Shown here piece after piece: positions 8,687 to 16,739 of a DNA stretch of 41,811 nucleotides. The notes below the pieces were generated by a model. That model saw nothing but the letters and a program-made list of their open reading frames with translations, did not search any database and had not been told where the DNA came from. This DNA comes from Bacillota bacterium (lineage in GTDB: Bacteria; Bacillota; Clostridia; Christensenellales; Aristaeellaceae): positions 1-41,811 of the forward strand of contig CAUJDI010000053.1 in the NCBI GenBank assembly GCA_963169565.1. The letters run 5' to 3'. The translations under genes and the position numbers were made by a program. Numbering within the stretch: the stretch's first letter is position 1; every line of letters starts with the position of its first letter.

Positions 8687-9687
8687 ACCGTCCGATCGCC
8701 CGGGGGAGGGCCGCGTTTATAACAGTCCTCGTTTTGACTGCGGCGGCTTTTTTTCTGTCCCTGCTCACGGGCAAGTACCCGATCCCGCCGGGCGATGTCT
8801 TCAGGCTGATTGCGGGAGGGGATTCGGGCGGCCTGGCGGGGGAAGTTTTCAGGACGCTGCGCCTCCCCCGTACAGTCGCTGCGCTGCTGGCGGGGTTCGG
8901 GCTCGGCATGGCCGGATTTGTGTATCAGACGGTCTTCAAAAACCCCCTGGCTTCCCCGGACATCATCGGTGTGGCAAGCGGCGCCAACCTGGGCGCAGCG
9001 GCCGCGATCGTCCTGTCCGGCACCTCCGCGGCTGCCGTGACGGGAGGCGCGCTGGCGGGGAGCCTCCTGGCGGTTGCGCTGGTGACAGCGCTGGTGCGTG
9101 TGTCGCGCCTGAACACGACGGCCACCTACATCCTGGCCGGGATCGTGATCACTTCGCTGGCGAAGGCGCTGATCATGGCGCTGAAGTATTTCGCGGACGA
9201 GGGGAACGACCTGGCCGCGATCGAGTTCTGGACCATGGGCAGCTTCGGCGGCGTGACGCCCGCCAGGCTGACGGCCATCCTCCCCCTCTTTTTCGCGGGG
9301 ATCCTGGGGCTTCTTCTGCTCAGGAGGCAGATCGGCCTGATGGCGCTGGGGGATGATGAATCCCGCATGCTGGGCGTTCGCCTCGGGGTTGTCCGCGCCG
9401 CGGTGCTGGGATGTTCGACCGCGGTCGTCGCCTCGGTCATATCGGTGACGGGCCTGATCACCTTCGTCGGCCTGGTTTCGCCCCACATCGCCAGACTGAT
9501 CCTGAAGCGGAGCAACTTCTCGGCCTGCCTGTTCAGCGGCTTGGCCGGCGGCGCGTTGCTCCTTCTGGCCGACAGCCTGGCAAGGACCCTCTACCGATCG
9601 GAACTGCCCGTCAGCATCCTGACCACCGTCGTGGGCGTTCCCTTCCTGGTCTATTTCATGCACAGGAACAGGCGGCGCGTCCTGTGA
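8683..9687 (+). CDS. FecCD-family ABC transporter permease
   Basis: A 334-residue inner-membrane permease with about ten hydrophobic segments. Family hallmarks are RLPRTVAALLAGFGLGMAG, FKNPLASPDIIGVASGANLGA (the conserved NPLA-P-LGxxxGA block) and LITFVGLVSPHIAR, the coupling region to the ATPase, which is unusually well conserved. It normally works as a homodimer with two ATPase subunits. It starts inside the stop of the binding-protein gene (ATGA), and its own TGA overlaps the GTG start of the ATPase gene (GTGA), so the three proteins are co-translated. Confidence 0.9.
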   Translation: MNRPIARGRAAFITVLVLTAAAFFLSLLTGKYPIPPGDVFRLIAGGDSGGLAGEVFRTLRLPRTVAALLAGFGLGMAGFVYQTVFKNPLASPDIIGVASGANLGAAAAIVLSGTSAAAVTGGALAGSLLAVALVTALVRVSRLNTTATYILAGIVITSLAKALIMALKYFADEGNDLAAIEFWTMGSFGGVTPARLTAILPLFFAGILGLLLLRRQIGLMALGDDESRMLGVRLGVVRAAVLGCSTAVVASVISVTGLITFVGLVSPHIARLILKRSNFSACLFSGLAGGALLLLADSLARTLYRSELPVSILTTVVGVPFLVYFMHRNRRRVL

Positions 9688-10460
9688 ACGGGAAGCTTCG
9701 TGTTGACGGCATGCGGGTCGCCTATGGCCGCAGGGAAATCCTCCGGGGCGTTGACTTCACCCTGGGAGAAGGGGAAATGGCCGCGCTGCTGGGGCTCAAC
9801 GCCTCGGGCAAGACGACGCTCCTGCGCGCTGTCTGCGGTCTGATCCCCCTCAATGGCGGGGATTGCCTGATCAATGGCAGGGGATACCTCCAATCTGATG
9901 AGCGCCGCCGTGCTAGGCTGATCAGTTACCTGCCCCAGCGCCACTCCAGGCTGTACGATCTTTCCGTCATGGATGTGGTGCTGATGGGCTTCAACCCGCA
10001 CATCAGCCTTCTCGCGTCACCCGGGAAGCGGGAGCGTGAGGCGTCGCTGGAGGCCCTGGACCACCTGGGCATGAAGGATCATGCCGGGGAGGATTTCTCT
10101 CTCCTGTCTGAAGGGCAGAAACAGCTGGTGCTCCTGGCGCGCGCCCTGGTGCAGGATACCGGGCTGCTGCTGCTGGACGAGCCTGACAGCGCGCTGGATT
10201 ATCCCAACCGCCACAGGGTGCTGAGCCTGCTCAGAAACCTCCTGAAGGAAGACGGCCGCTCAGCGCTGATCACCTTGCACGACCCGAACTTCGCCCTGGC
10301 TTACTGTGACAAGCTCCTGATGCTCAGGGACGGGCTCATTGTCAGGGACCAGGCGGTGAGCGGCTCCGGCGCGGGGGAACTGAGGGATTGCCTGTCCCTG
10401 GTCTTCGGCGCCGTTGACGTGATCGAATCACGCGGACGCTTCGTCATGCTCAAGGCTTAA
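9684..10460 (+). CDS. ABC transporter ATPase of the FecBCD-type importer
   Basis: A 258-residue ABC ATPase starting with GTG at 9684, overlapping the permease stop. The longer open frame upstream is a shadow of the permease. Walker A is GLNASGKTT, the signature is LLSEGQKQL (LSxGQ), Walker B is LLLLDEPDSALD, and the switch histidine is in TLHDPN. The Q-loop region LPQRHS is FepC-like. All catalytic motifs are intact. It energises uptake with the permease and binding protein. The C-terminal tail after the H-loop is about 60 residues. Confidence 0.9.
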   Translation: MNGKLRVDGMRVAYGRREILRGVDFTLGEGEMAALLGLNASGKTTLLRAVCGLIPLNGGDCLINGRGYLQSDERRRARLISYLPQRHSRLYDLSVMDVVLMGFNPHISLLASPGKREREASLEALDHLGMKDHAGEDFSLLSEGQKQLVLLARALVQDTGLLLLDEPDSALDYPNRHRVLSLLRNLLKEDGRSALITLHDPNFALAYCDKLLMLRDGLIVRDQAVSGSGAGELRDCLSLVFGAVDVIESRGRFVMLKA

Positions 10461-10543
10461 AACTAGACGGATCCGCCGCGGCGCCTGCACCCGGTCGACG
10501 TGACATCCTGCCAAAAGAACACTGCCGGACAGGAGGACATCCC

Positions 10544-12235
10544 ATGAAGACTCTCTTGAGGAACGGAACTGTTGTCAACGTCTTTACCGGACGGCTGGAC
10601 CGGACTGATGTCCTGATGGAGAATGACCGGATCATCGGCGTGGACGCCTATGATGAAAGGGACGCGGATGTTGTCGCGGATGTCGGCGGCAAGTACATCT
10701 GTCCCGGTTTCATGGACGGACACATCCACATCGAAAGCTCGATGATCCAGCCGGCTGAGTTCGCCCGTGTCTGCCTGCCGCACGGCACGACCGCCATCAT
10801 TGCCGACCCGCATGAGATCGCCAACGTATCCGGCCTGTCCGGGATCGAGTTCATGCTGGAAGCGAGCGAGGGGATCCCCATGACGGTCTACATGATGATT
10901 CCTTCCTGTGTTCCCGCCACGGCTTTTGACGAGTCCGGCGCCTGTCTGATGGCTTCGGACATTTTTCCGCTTTACAGGCATGAACGGGTCCTCGGCCTTG
11001 CCGAAGTGATGAATTATCCCGCCGTATTGGCCGGCGATCCCGAGATTCTGAGGAAGATCTCCGACGCGCGCAAGGCCGGGAAGATCAGCAACGGGCACGC
11101 GCCGCTTCTTTTCGGGAAAGACCTTGACCGCTACATCTCCGCCGGCATCTACGACGATCATGAGTGCACCGGCTGGAAAGAGGGGGCGGAGCGGATCGGC
11201 AAAGGCCAGTGGGTGATGATCCGCGAGGGGACCCATACAAAAAATCTGCATGACCTGCTGCCATTGTTTGACGAGCCCTATTCCCATCGCTGCCTGCTGG
11301 TGACGGACGACAAGCATCCGGCCGACCTGATCGGCAATGGGCACATCGACGCGATCATCCGCCGCGCGGTGGAAAACGGCAAGTCGCCCATCATGGGGAT
11401 CCGGATGGCAACCCTGCAGGCGGCGCAGTGCTTCGGCCTGAAGGAAACCGGCGCTGTCGCTCCGGGATACCTGGCGGACCTTCTGGTCCTGGACGATCTG
11501 GACAGCGTCAAGGTGCGCGACGTCTACCGCCACGGCGAAAAAGTGGTGGATCACGGTGTCGTCAGGCCCTTTGAACGGCCGTTCATCCGGGCGGATATCT
11601 GGAAAGCCGTGCGCAACTCCTTCTACCTGGACCCTGTCAGCGAAAAGGACTTCCATATCGTACCGGAAGGGGAGAAATGCCGCGTCATCAAGCTGGTCCC
11701 CTGTCAGGTGATCACGGAGGAATGGATCGCCGGGATCGATTTCTCGAAAGGGAACGGCGTGGATCTGGGGCGTGACATCCTGAAGCTGGCTGTCATCGAG
11801 CGCCATATGAACTCCGGCCATATCGGCTGCGGCTTCATTTCCGGGCTCGGACTGAAACGCGGAGCCATCGCCTCCTCCGTGTCGCATGATTCCCACAACC
11901 TGATCGTCGCCGGAACCAATGATACCGACATGGCTTATGCTGCCAACCGGATCCGCGAGCTTGGCGGCGGTCTGGTTGTCGTTGACGGCGGCAGTGTCCT
12001 TGCGGAGATGGCGCTTCCCATCGCGGGCCTGATGGGAAAGAGGTCTGCCCGCGAAATGGCAGCCCAGAACGAAGCCGTCCGTCTGCGCGTGCACGATCTG
12101 GGTGTGCCCCTGGACATCGAGCCCTTCATGGCGATGGCGTTTGTCAGCCTGTCTGTCATCCCGAACATCAAAATGACCACAAAAGGCCTGGTTGATGTCA
12201 ACCGGCAGGAAATTGTTTCTCTGTTTGTCAATTGA
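10544..12235 (+). CDS. ade: Adenine deaminase
   Basis: A 563-residue amidohydrolase of the bacterial Ade family, which deaminates adenine to hypoxanthine in the cytoplasm. The metal-binding motif PGFMDGHIHIESSM is the Ade signature (other amidohydrolases lack IESSM). DPHEIANVSG, SCVPAT, NGHAPLL and DDHECT follow in family order, and the C-terminal domain has MNSGHIGCGF, SSVSHDSHN and GGSVLAEMALPIAGLM. Length is normal. The start at 10544 follows AGGAGG. It lies 83 bases after the transporter ATPase gene on the same strand and may share that promoter. Its hypoxanthine product is the substrate of xanthine dehydrogenase encoded at the left edge, which ties the region into a purine-salvage or purine-fermentation module. 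Confidence 0.93.
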   Translation: MKTLLRNGTVVNVFTGRLDRTDVLMENDRIIGVDAYDERDADVVADVGGKYICPGFMDGHIHIESSMIQPAEFARVCLPHGTTAIIADPHEIANVSGLSGIEFMLEASEGIPMTVYMMIPSCVPATAFDESGACLMASDIFPLYRHERVLGLAEVMNYPAVLAGDPEILRKISDARKAGKISNGHAPLLFGKDLDRYISAGIYDDHECTGWKEGAERIGKGQWVMIREGTHTKNLHDLLPLFDEPYSHRCLLVTDDKHPADLIGNGHIDAIIRRAVENGKSPIMGIRMATLQAAQCFGLKETGAVAPGYLADLLVLDDLDSVKVRDVYRHGEKVVDHGVVRPFERPFIRADIWKAVRNSFYLDPVSEKDFHIVPEGEKCRVIKLVPCQVITEEWIAGIDFSKGNGVDLGRDILKLAVIERHMNSGHIGCGFISGLGLKRGAIASSVSHDSHNLIVAGTNDTDMAYAANRIRELGGGLVVVDGGSVLAEMALPIAGLMGKRSAREMAAQNEAVRLRVHDLGVPLDIEPFMAMAFVSLSVIPNIKMTTKGLVDVNRQEIVSLFVN

Positions 12236-12636
12236 ACTGCATATAGATGTATAAACATTTGCCAGGTACAGCCGAAAAAACTACACTTTGCTTGAGTTCT
12301 TTTAGCAGGCCCTGAATATCTTCCGGTAGTTTACTCCGCAAACGGGGTTAGGCAACGCAGGAGTGTAGCCTGAGCGGCACTTCAAATGCTGGTTTGCTTT
12401 GCTTAGTTGTTGGTGAGCAGATGAGTGAAACTTTAATTCTCATTTTGTACTTGTCGGGTAGTTTGAGATGCTGGTTGGAACAAAGTGCGCTTTCCTTGTC
12501 GTTCCAACTGTGCTAATGCCGCGTAGTGATTTTATTCTAAAATGAGGAAGGATCGCAGTCATTCTCTGAATAAGTGATAGGGGAGAGATGCGATGCATTT
12601 ACCAGAATAAATTCGATACTTTCTACCACGTGACCA

Positions 12637-12691
12637 GAGCACATCGTTCACATCGATGGGGTCACTGGTTCGAGTCCAGTACAGACCACCA
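12637..12691 (+). pseudogene. Truncated tRNA-Val(CAC): 3' part only
   Basis: From GAGC of the D-stem onward the sequence folds as a tRNA. There is an anticodon stem CATCG/CGATG (12642-12646 with 12654-12658) around loop TTCACAT, whose anticodon CAC (12649-12651) reads valine GTG. Then come a 5-base variable loop GGGTC, a T-arm ACTGG-TTCGAGT-CCAGT (12664-12680), the acceptor 3' strand ACAGACC and an encoded ACCA (12688-12691). The required 5' acceptor strand (GGTCTGT) and the D-stem 5' strand are absent upstream, so it cannot fold into a full tRNA. Such 3' fragments are typical of attachment-site duplications left by tRNA-targeting integrases. Confidence 0.75.
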
Positions 12692-12694
12692 CGG

Positions 12695-12718
12695 AACCCC
12701 TTGAGAAATCAGGGGGTT
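12695..12718 (+). terminator. Intrinsic terminator just after the tRNA fragment
   Basis: AACCCCTTGA and TCAGGGGGTT pair over 10 bases (one G-T pair) around a GAAA tetraloop, starting 4 bases after the CCA end. The following tract TAGCTTTGTAA is only moderately T-rich. It is most likely the original terminator of the tRNA-Val transcript, which implies that the sequence to the right is ancestral flank. Confidence 0.65.
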
Positions 12719-13248
12719 TAGCTTTGTAATCATCGAGAGGACAGCTTTTCTCTATGCTTTCCTGACGTCATATGGCATTGAAGATAATGCAGAATTGTGG
12801 ATTTCCTATACAGTCTTTTCAAAACTGTTCGAAAGCCACTTTGAAGCAAAAACTTTTCTGCGCTCATTCTGTAAGAAAGGACAATGAATCCGCCACAGAA
12901 CCGTTGAGGTATCAAAGGGTTACAGGTTTTTTATAAACCGCGAGGATTGCCATCTTCTTCTTTCCTGATGCCATATCCGATATTGGATCATTGGCGAAGA
13001 ACTTACTGACTGGAGTCAGTACCACAGGATGAGTGGAATGAGTCTTATGGAAGGCTTTTGTGATTTTTAGTCGGAGCTGGTTCCGAAACATTTTTACAGG
13101 AGATGTTCCCAGCCACTCCCCAATCCCTGTATCATCCTGAACGACGCCCGTCCTCCTGCTCGTTTTGCGGATCCAGTCATACAGGCTGATTACGGTGTGT
13201 CTGACTGATACATATCCCCGCCTCCGCGAAACAAGGTTTTCGAACATA

Positions 13249-13276
13249 TTTACATTTGCGCAATCTGCGCTATGAT
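13249..13276 (+). promoter_or_regulatory. Probable promoter of the RpiB-like gene
   Basis: TTTACA (13249-13254), a 16-base spacer, TATGAT (13271-13276), about 120 bases before the ATG at 13396. The spacer is slightly short. Motif-based only. Confidence 0.4.
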
Positions 13277-13395
13277 AGAGACATACAGTCATCCAAGCGT
13301 TTTTCAGGATGAGGGCATTTGTTTATGACTCATATTGTTTTCTGGATGTCTGTAATCGATTGAATGACAAAATATTATCAACTGGAGGACAGCAA

Positions 13396-13965
13396 ATGAA
13401 AACGGTCAAGGACAAGTACATCCTGGTTGGCGCGGATTTCGCCGGTTATCCACTGAAGGAAGCCGTGGTGGAGCACTTGCGTAAGAAAGGGTGGAAGGTG
13501 ACGGATGTCGGGGTGCGCTCACCGGAGGATGATGCACCGGAACTGATGTTCCACCGCATCGGGCTTCGGGTGGGCTCTATGATCTCAGAGGGGGAGTTTG
13601 AGCGCGCGCTGCTGTTCTGCGGGACCGGCATGGGCATCCATATTGGCGCCAGCAAATGCCCCCGGGTACATGCCGGCGTGGTGGAAAGCGTTCCTGCCGC
13701 GCTGCGCGCCATCACCGGCAACGGCGTGAACGTGCTGGCCATGGGGGCCTTCTACGTCGCCCCGCAGATGGGCATCGACATCGCGGAAGCCTACCTGAAC
13801 GCTTCCCTGGGCAGCGGGTATGAATGGTGGGAGAACTTCTACGAGTTCCACAAACTGGCGATGGACGAGCTGGACAATTTCAACTATGAGGAGTACAAAC
13901 GCAACGGGTTCAGGCTGAAGGAAACGCCTGTCATTCCGCTGAAGCTTGAGACTAAGCCTGACTGA
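13396..13965 (+). CDS. RpiB/LacA/LacB-family sugar-phosphate isomerase
   Basis: A 189-residue protein. The RpiB fold signature is clear: VGADFAGYPLKEAVVEHL at the N terminus (DHAG-like, with Phe in place of the usual His), LLFCGTGMGIHIGASK holding the likely catalytic Cys and phosphate-binding GTGxG, and GNGVNVLAMGAFYV near the end of the core. Family members interconvert aldose and ketose phosphates (ribose-5-P, allose-6-P, galactose-6-P). It is about 40 residues longer than typical RpiB (about 150), with an acidic/aromatic C-terminal tail. The ATG at 13396 follows ACTGGAGGACAGCAA, whereas an open frame from 13309 lacks such a signal. The sugar importer downstream suggests it processes the imported sugar after phosphorylation, though no kinase is encoded nearby. 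Confidence 0.8.
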   Translation: MKTVKDKYILVGADFAGYPLKEAVVEHLRKKGWKVTDVGVRSPEDDAPELMFHRIGLRVGSMISEGEFERALLFCGTGMGIHIGASKCPRVHAGVVESVPAALRAITGNGVNVLAMGAFYVAPQMGIDIAEAYLNASLGSGYEWWENFYEFHKLAMDELDNFNYEEYKRNGFRLKETPVIPLKLETKPD

Positions 13966-14047
13966 GCCGGCGCTGCAGGCCCCGGTCCGGACGCACCACT
14001 TGTTTGTTCTTTCTTGAAAGAATGGCGCCAAATCGTACATGTTGCAA

Positions 14048-14076
14048 TTGACAGGGGTGTGCGGCTGTGATAAATT
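14048..14076 (+). promoter_or_regulatory. Probable promoter of the sugar ABC operon
   Basis: Perfect -35 TTGACA (14048-14053), a 17-base spacer, -10 TAAATT (14071-14076). The expected start near 14083 places the 13-bp hairpin at 14086-14126 at the very 5' end of the mRNA. Confidence 0.55.
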
Positions 14077-14085
14077 TAATCAGCA

Positions 14086-14151
14086 ACAGACAAAAACCAA
14101 GCCCGATCCGCACGGTTTTTGTCTGTCGTATCCGGCTCCGCTGGTCGGAGC
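14086..14151 (+). promoter_or_regulatory. Two tandem hairpins in the leader of the sugar-binding-protein gene
   Basis: First hairpin: ACAGACAAAAACC (14086-14098) pairs perfectly over 13 bases with GGTTTTTGTCTGT (14114-14126) around a 15-base loop. Second: GCTCCG (14135-14140) with CGGAGC (14146-14151) around CTGGT. No T-run follows either, so they are not classical terminators. They end 23 bases before the ATG at 14175, leaving the GGAGG site free. Likely roles are 5' mRNA stabilisation or, since the first is a long inverted repeat just downstream of a promoter, a repressor or attenuation site. Confidence 0.65.
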
Positions 14152-14174
14152 AATAATATGAATGGAGGATTCAC

Positions 14175-15173
14175 ATGAAAAGAACACTGTCACTGGTTCT
14201 CTGCGCGCTGCTCCTTGTCTCCCTGCTGGGCACAAGCCTTGCGGAAAAGAAAGACTGGGAGATCGTTGTCGTTCCCAAGGACGCGTCCAATCCCTGGTTC
14301 GTCCACATGAAGACGGGCGTTGATGAATACGCACAGAAGCACGGCGTCAATGCCTACCAGAAGGGAACCGCTGAAATTGACGCGACGCTGCAGGCGCAGC
14401 TGATCGCTGACCTGATTGCCCAGGGCGTCGACGCCATCTGCGTAGTGCCTGTCAATCCCGAATCGCTGGAGCCCGTCCTCAAGCAGGCCATGGATGCCGG
14501 CATCGTGGTGATCGCCCATGAGGGCGCGACCCTCACCAACGTGCATTACGACATCGAAGCCTTCTCCAACGAGCAGTACGGCGCTTTCATCATGGACAAC
14601 CTGGCAGAGGCCATGGGTGAAGAGGGCCTGTACACCACCATGGTCGCGCACGTGACCAACGCCTCCCACAACGAGTGGGCGGACGGCGGCGTGGCGCACC
14701 AGAAGGCCGTATACCCGAAGATGACGCTTCTGGAAGCGGAGCCCCGCGTGGAGTCTGAGGACAACGGGGACGTCGCCTACAACAAGGCCAAGGAGCTGTT
14801 CAAGAAGTATCCCGACCTGAAGGGCATCATGGGCACCTCTTCCTATGACGCTCCCGGTATCGCCCGCGCGATCGAGGAGCTGGGGCTGGTCGGCAAGGTC
14901 TTCACCTCCGGAACCGGCCTGCCGCTGGCCAACAAGGCGATCCTGGAGAGCGGTATCGTCAAGTCCCTGACCCTGTGGGATTCCGCACTTGCGGGGCAGG
15001 CCATGGTTTCCCTCGCGCTGAAGGTCCTCAACGGCGAGGAGATCACCGCGCCGGTCGACCTGGGTGTGGACGGCTACATGGCGCTGACCTTTAAACCCGG
15101 CAGCGACAAGGTTCTGGAAGGCCAGGGCTGGGTCGTCATCAACAAGGAGAATGTGGACAGCTTCGGCTTCTGA
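14175..15173 (+). CDS. Sugar ABC transporter substrate-binding protein (RbsB/LsrB/RhaS-like, class I periplasmic-binding fold)
   Basis: A 332-residue exported binding protein. The signal peptide ends near TSLAEKK and has no lipobox. The mature protein opens with VVPKDASNPWFVHMKTGVDE, contains LIAQGVDAICVVPVNPESLEPVLKQA and VVIAHEGA, and shows SYDAPGIARAIEELGLVGKV in the second lobe, typical of the AI-2/rhamnose/ribose branch. It delivers the sugar to the two permeases and the fused ATPase encoded downstream. The start is set by ATGGAGGATTCAC before the ATG at 14175. Substrate assignment within the branch is not possible from sequence. The linked RpiB-type isomerase fits a pentose or hexose. 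Confidence 0.85.
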   Translation: MKRTLSLVLCALLLVSLLGTSLAEKKDWEIVVVPKDASNPWFVHMKTGVDEYAQKHGVNAYQKGTAEIDATLQAQLIADLIAQGVDAICVVPVNPESLEPVLKQAMDAGIVVIAHEGATLTNVHYDIEAFSNEQYGAFIMDNLAEAMGEEGLYTTMVAHVTNASHNEWADGGVAHQKAVYPKMTLLEAEPRVESEDNGDVAYNKAKELFKKYPDLKGIMGTSSYDAPGIARAIEELGLVGKVFTSGTGLPLANKAILESGIVKSLTLWDSALAGQAMVSLALKVLNGEEITAPVDLGVDGYMALTFKPGSDKVLEGQGWVVINKENVDSFGF

Positions 15174-15188
15174 TCTCAACTGAAACAG

Positions 15189-15220
15189 ACGGTCTCCGCC
15201 GGACTGCCGGCGGAGACCGT
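15189..15220 (+). promoter_or_regulatory. Strong intra-operon hairpin between binding protein and ATPase genes
   Basis: ACGGTCTCCGCCGG (15189-15202) pairs perfectly over 14 bases with CCGGCGGAGACCGT (15207-15220) across an ACTG loop. No T-run follows, and the next gene's ribosome site begins about 10 bases later. It probably protects the upstream binding-protein mRNA from 3' decay or causes partial termination, giving more binding protein than transporter. Confidence 0.75.
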
Positions 15221-15243
15221 TGACCTGTCCTTGGAGGGATACC

Positions 15244-16728
15244 ATGCCGGAGAGCTTGCTCAGGGCGGTTGGCATTCATAAATCCTTTGCGGGGGTCCAT
15301 GCCCTCAAGGGCGTCGACCTAACGATCATGCCCGGGGAGATCCACTGCCTTGCCGGGGAAAACGGCTGCGGCAAATCCACGCTGATCAAGATCATCTCCG
15401 GCGTGTACCAGCCGGACGCTGGCGTGCTTGAGTTTAACGGCAAATCGCTGCAGAAGATCACGCCCATCGACGCCATTCTGCTGGGCATCCAGGTCATTTA
15501 TCAGGATTTCTCAGTATTTCCGAACCTGACGGTCATGGAGAACCTGGCGCTCAACAGCGAGCTGTCGGAAAAGCATAAACTGGTCAGCTGGAAGCGCATG
15601 CGAAGCATTGCGCAGGACGCTGTGACGAGGATCAACTTCGACATCGACCTGGACAGCATCGTCGGCACACTGTCCGTCGCCCAGAAACAGATGGTGGCCA
15701 TCAGCCGGGCCCTGATGTTCAACGCCCGGCTCATCATCATGGATGAGCCCACCACCGCGCTCACGCGCCGTGAGGTGGATGCCCTGTTCAGGGTGATCCT
15801 GCAGCTGAAGGCGCAGGGGATCTCAATCCTTTTCGTCAGCCACAAGCTCAACGAGGTGTTCGAGATCTCAGAACGTTTCACCATTTTCCGCAACGGGGAG
15901 CTTGTCAGGACCGGCCAGACGAGCGAGCTGGATTCGGCGAAGTTCACCTACTACATGACGGGGCGCGAATTCAGCGAGCAAAAGTTCATCCCCGGGGAGA
16001 TCGGAAAGGAACCGCTGCTGGAGGTCAGGAACCTGACGATGCGCGGCGCGTTTGAGGACGTGAGCTTCGCGCTTCGCGCCGGGGAGATTGTCGGCGTCAC
16101 CGGTCTTCTGGACTCTGGGCGCAGCGAGCTGGCGCTTGCGCTGTTTGGCATCAGGAAGGCCGATAGCGGGGCCATTCTGGTCAAGGGAAAAGGAGCCGCC
16201 ATTCGCAGCCCGCGGGACGCAGTCCGCCACAAGATCGGCCTGGTTCCCGAGGACAGGCTGACCGAAGGCTTGTTTCTCCCGCAGAGCATCGCCGACAACT
16301 TGATCATCGCCGAGATCGACCGCCTTGCAGGCCGCGCAGGGGTGTTTGACCGTGAGAAGCGAGCCCGTGAAATCGAAAGGCTGGTCAAGGAATTCGCCAT
16401 CGCGACGCCGGACCCCCAAAACGCCGGGCAGACACTTTCCGGAGGCAACCAGCAGCGCGTCGTCCTGGCCAAATGGCTCGCCTGTAACCTGGACGTGCTG
16501 GTCTTGAACGGTCCTACAGTGGGCGTCGACATCGGATCCAAGCACGACATTCACGGGATACTCAGGGATCTGGCGCGTCAGGGCATGGGCATCCTGATCA
16601 TCTCTGACGACCTGCCCGAGGTGATTGAAAACTGCTCGCGCGTGCTGGTGCTCAAAGCCGGAAAGATCGTGACGGAAATGGACGCGGACCATGCGGACGA
16701 GCAGCGGATCCTCGCCCACATGATGTAG
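15244..16728 (+). CDS. Sugar ABC transporter ATP-binding protein, two fused ABC domains (RbsA/MglA/LsrA-like)
   Basis: 494 residues made of two ABC domains. Domain 1 has Walker A GENGCGKST, signature LSVAQKQM and Walker B LIIMDEPTTALT followed by VSHKLNE. Domain 2 has a degenerate Walker A (GLLDSGRSELA, no GKT), an intact signature TLSGGNQQR and VLNGPTVGVDIG. This asymmetric pattern is normal for carbohydrate uptake transporter-2 ATPases, except that the usual DEPTRGID-like motif in domain 2 reads NGPTVGVD, losing the Asp-Glu pair. The start at 15244 follows TTGGAGGG; the in-frame ATG 24 bases earlier lies at the base of the hairpin. It pairs with the two permeases that follow. Confidence 0.9.
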   Translation: MPESLLRAVGIHKSFAGVHALKGVDLTIMPGEIHCLAGENGCGKSTLIKIISGVYQPDAGVLEFNGKSLQKITPIDAILLGIQVIYQDFSVFPNLTVMENLALNSELSEKHKLVSWKRMRSIAQDAVTRINFDIDLDSIVGTLSVAQKQMVAISRALMFNARLIIMDEPTTALTRREVDALFRVILQLKAQGISILFVSHKLNEVFEISERFTIFRNGELVRTGQTSELDSAKFTYYMTGREFSEQKFIPGEIGKEPLLEVRNLTMRGAFEDVSFALRAGEIVGVTGLLDSGRSELALALFGIRKADSGAILVKGKGAAIRSPRDAVRHKIGLVPEDRLTEGLFLPQSIADNLIIAEIDRLAGRAGVFDREKRAREIERLVKEFAIATPDPQNAGQTLSGGNQQRVVLAKWLACNLDVLVLNGPTVGVDIGSKHDIHGILRDLARQGMGILIISDDLPEVIENCSRVLVLKAGKIVTEMDADHADEQRILAHMM

Positions 16729-16739
16729 GAGGGGCGGCT

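Larger units (their letters stand above)
12236..13395. other. Gene-poor interval between ade and the sugar operon
   Basis: About 1.16 kb with lower GC than its surroundings and no gene I can support. It contains a tRNA-Val(CAC) 3' fragment with its terminator (listed separately) and an 8-base inverted repeat GTTGGAAC/GTTCCAAC at 12474-12508. It also holds a promoter for the RpiB-like gene at 13249-13276. Two minus-strand open frames (12730-12915 and 12912-13292) have no recognisable motif, no good ribosome site and overlap the promoter region. They are treated as chance or decayed sequence. Confidence 0.7.

Noticed and set aside
12730..12915. 61-codon open frame on the minus strand
   Set aside because: Short, no motif, no ribosome site; begins just after the tRNA terminator in gene-poor sequence.
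12912..13292. 126-codon open frame on the minus strand
   Set aside because: No recognisable motif, no convincing ribosome site, start codon close to the promoter of the RpiB-like gene, and composition unlike the neighbouring genes.
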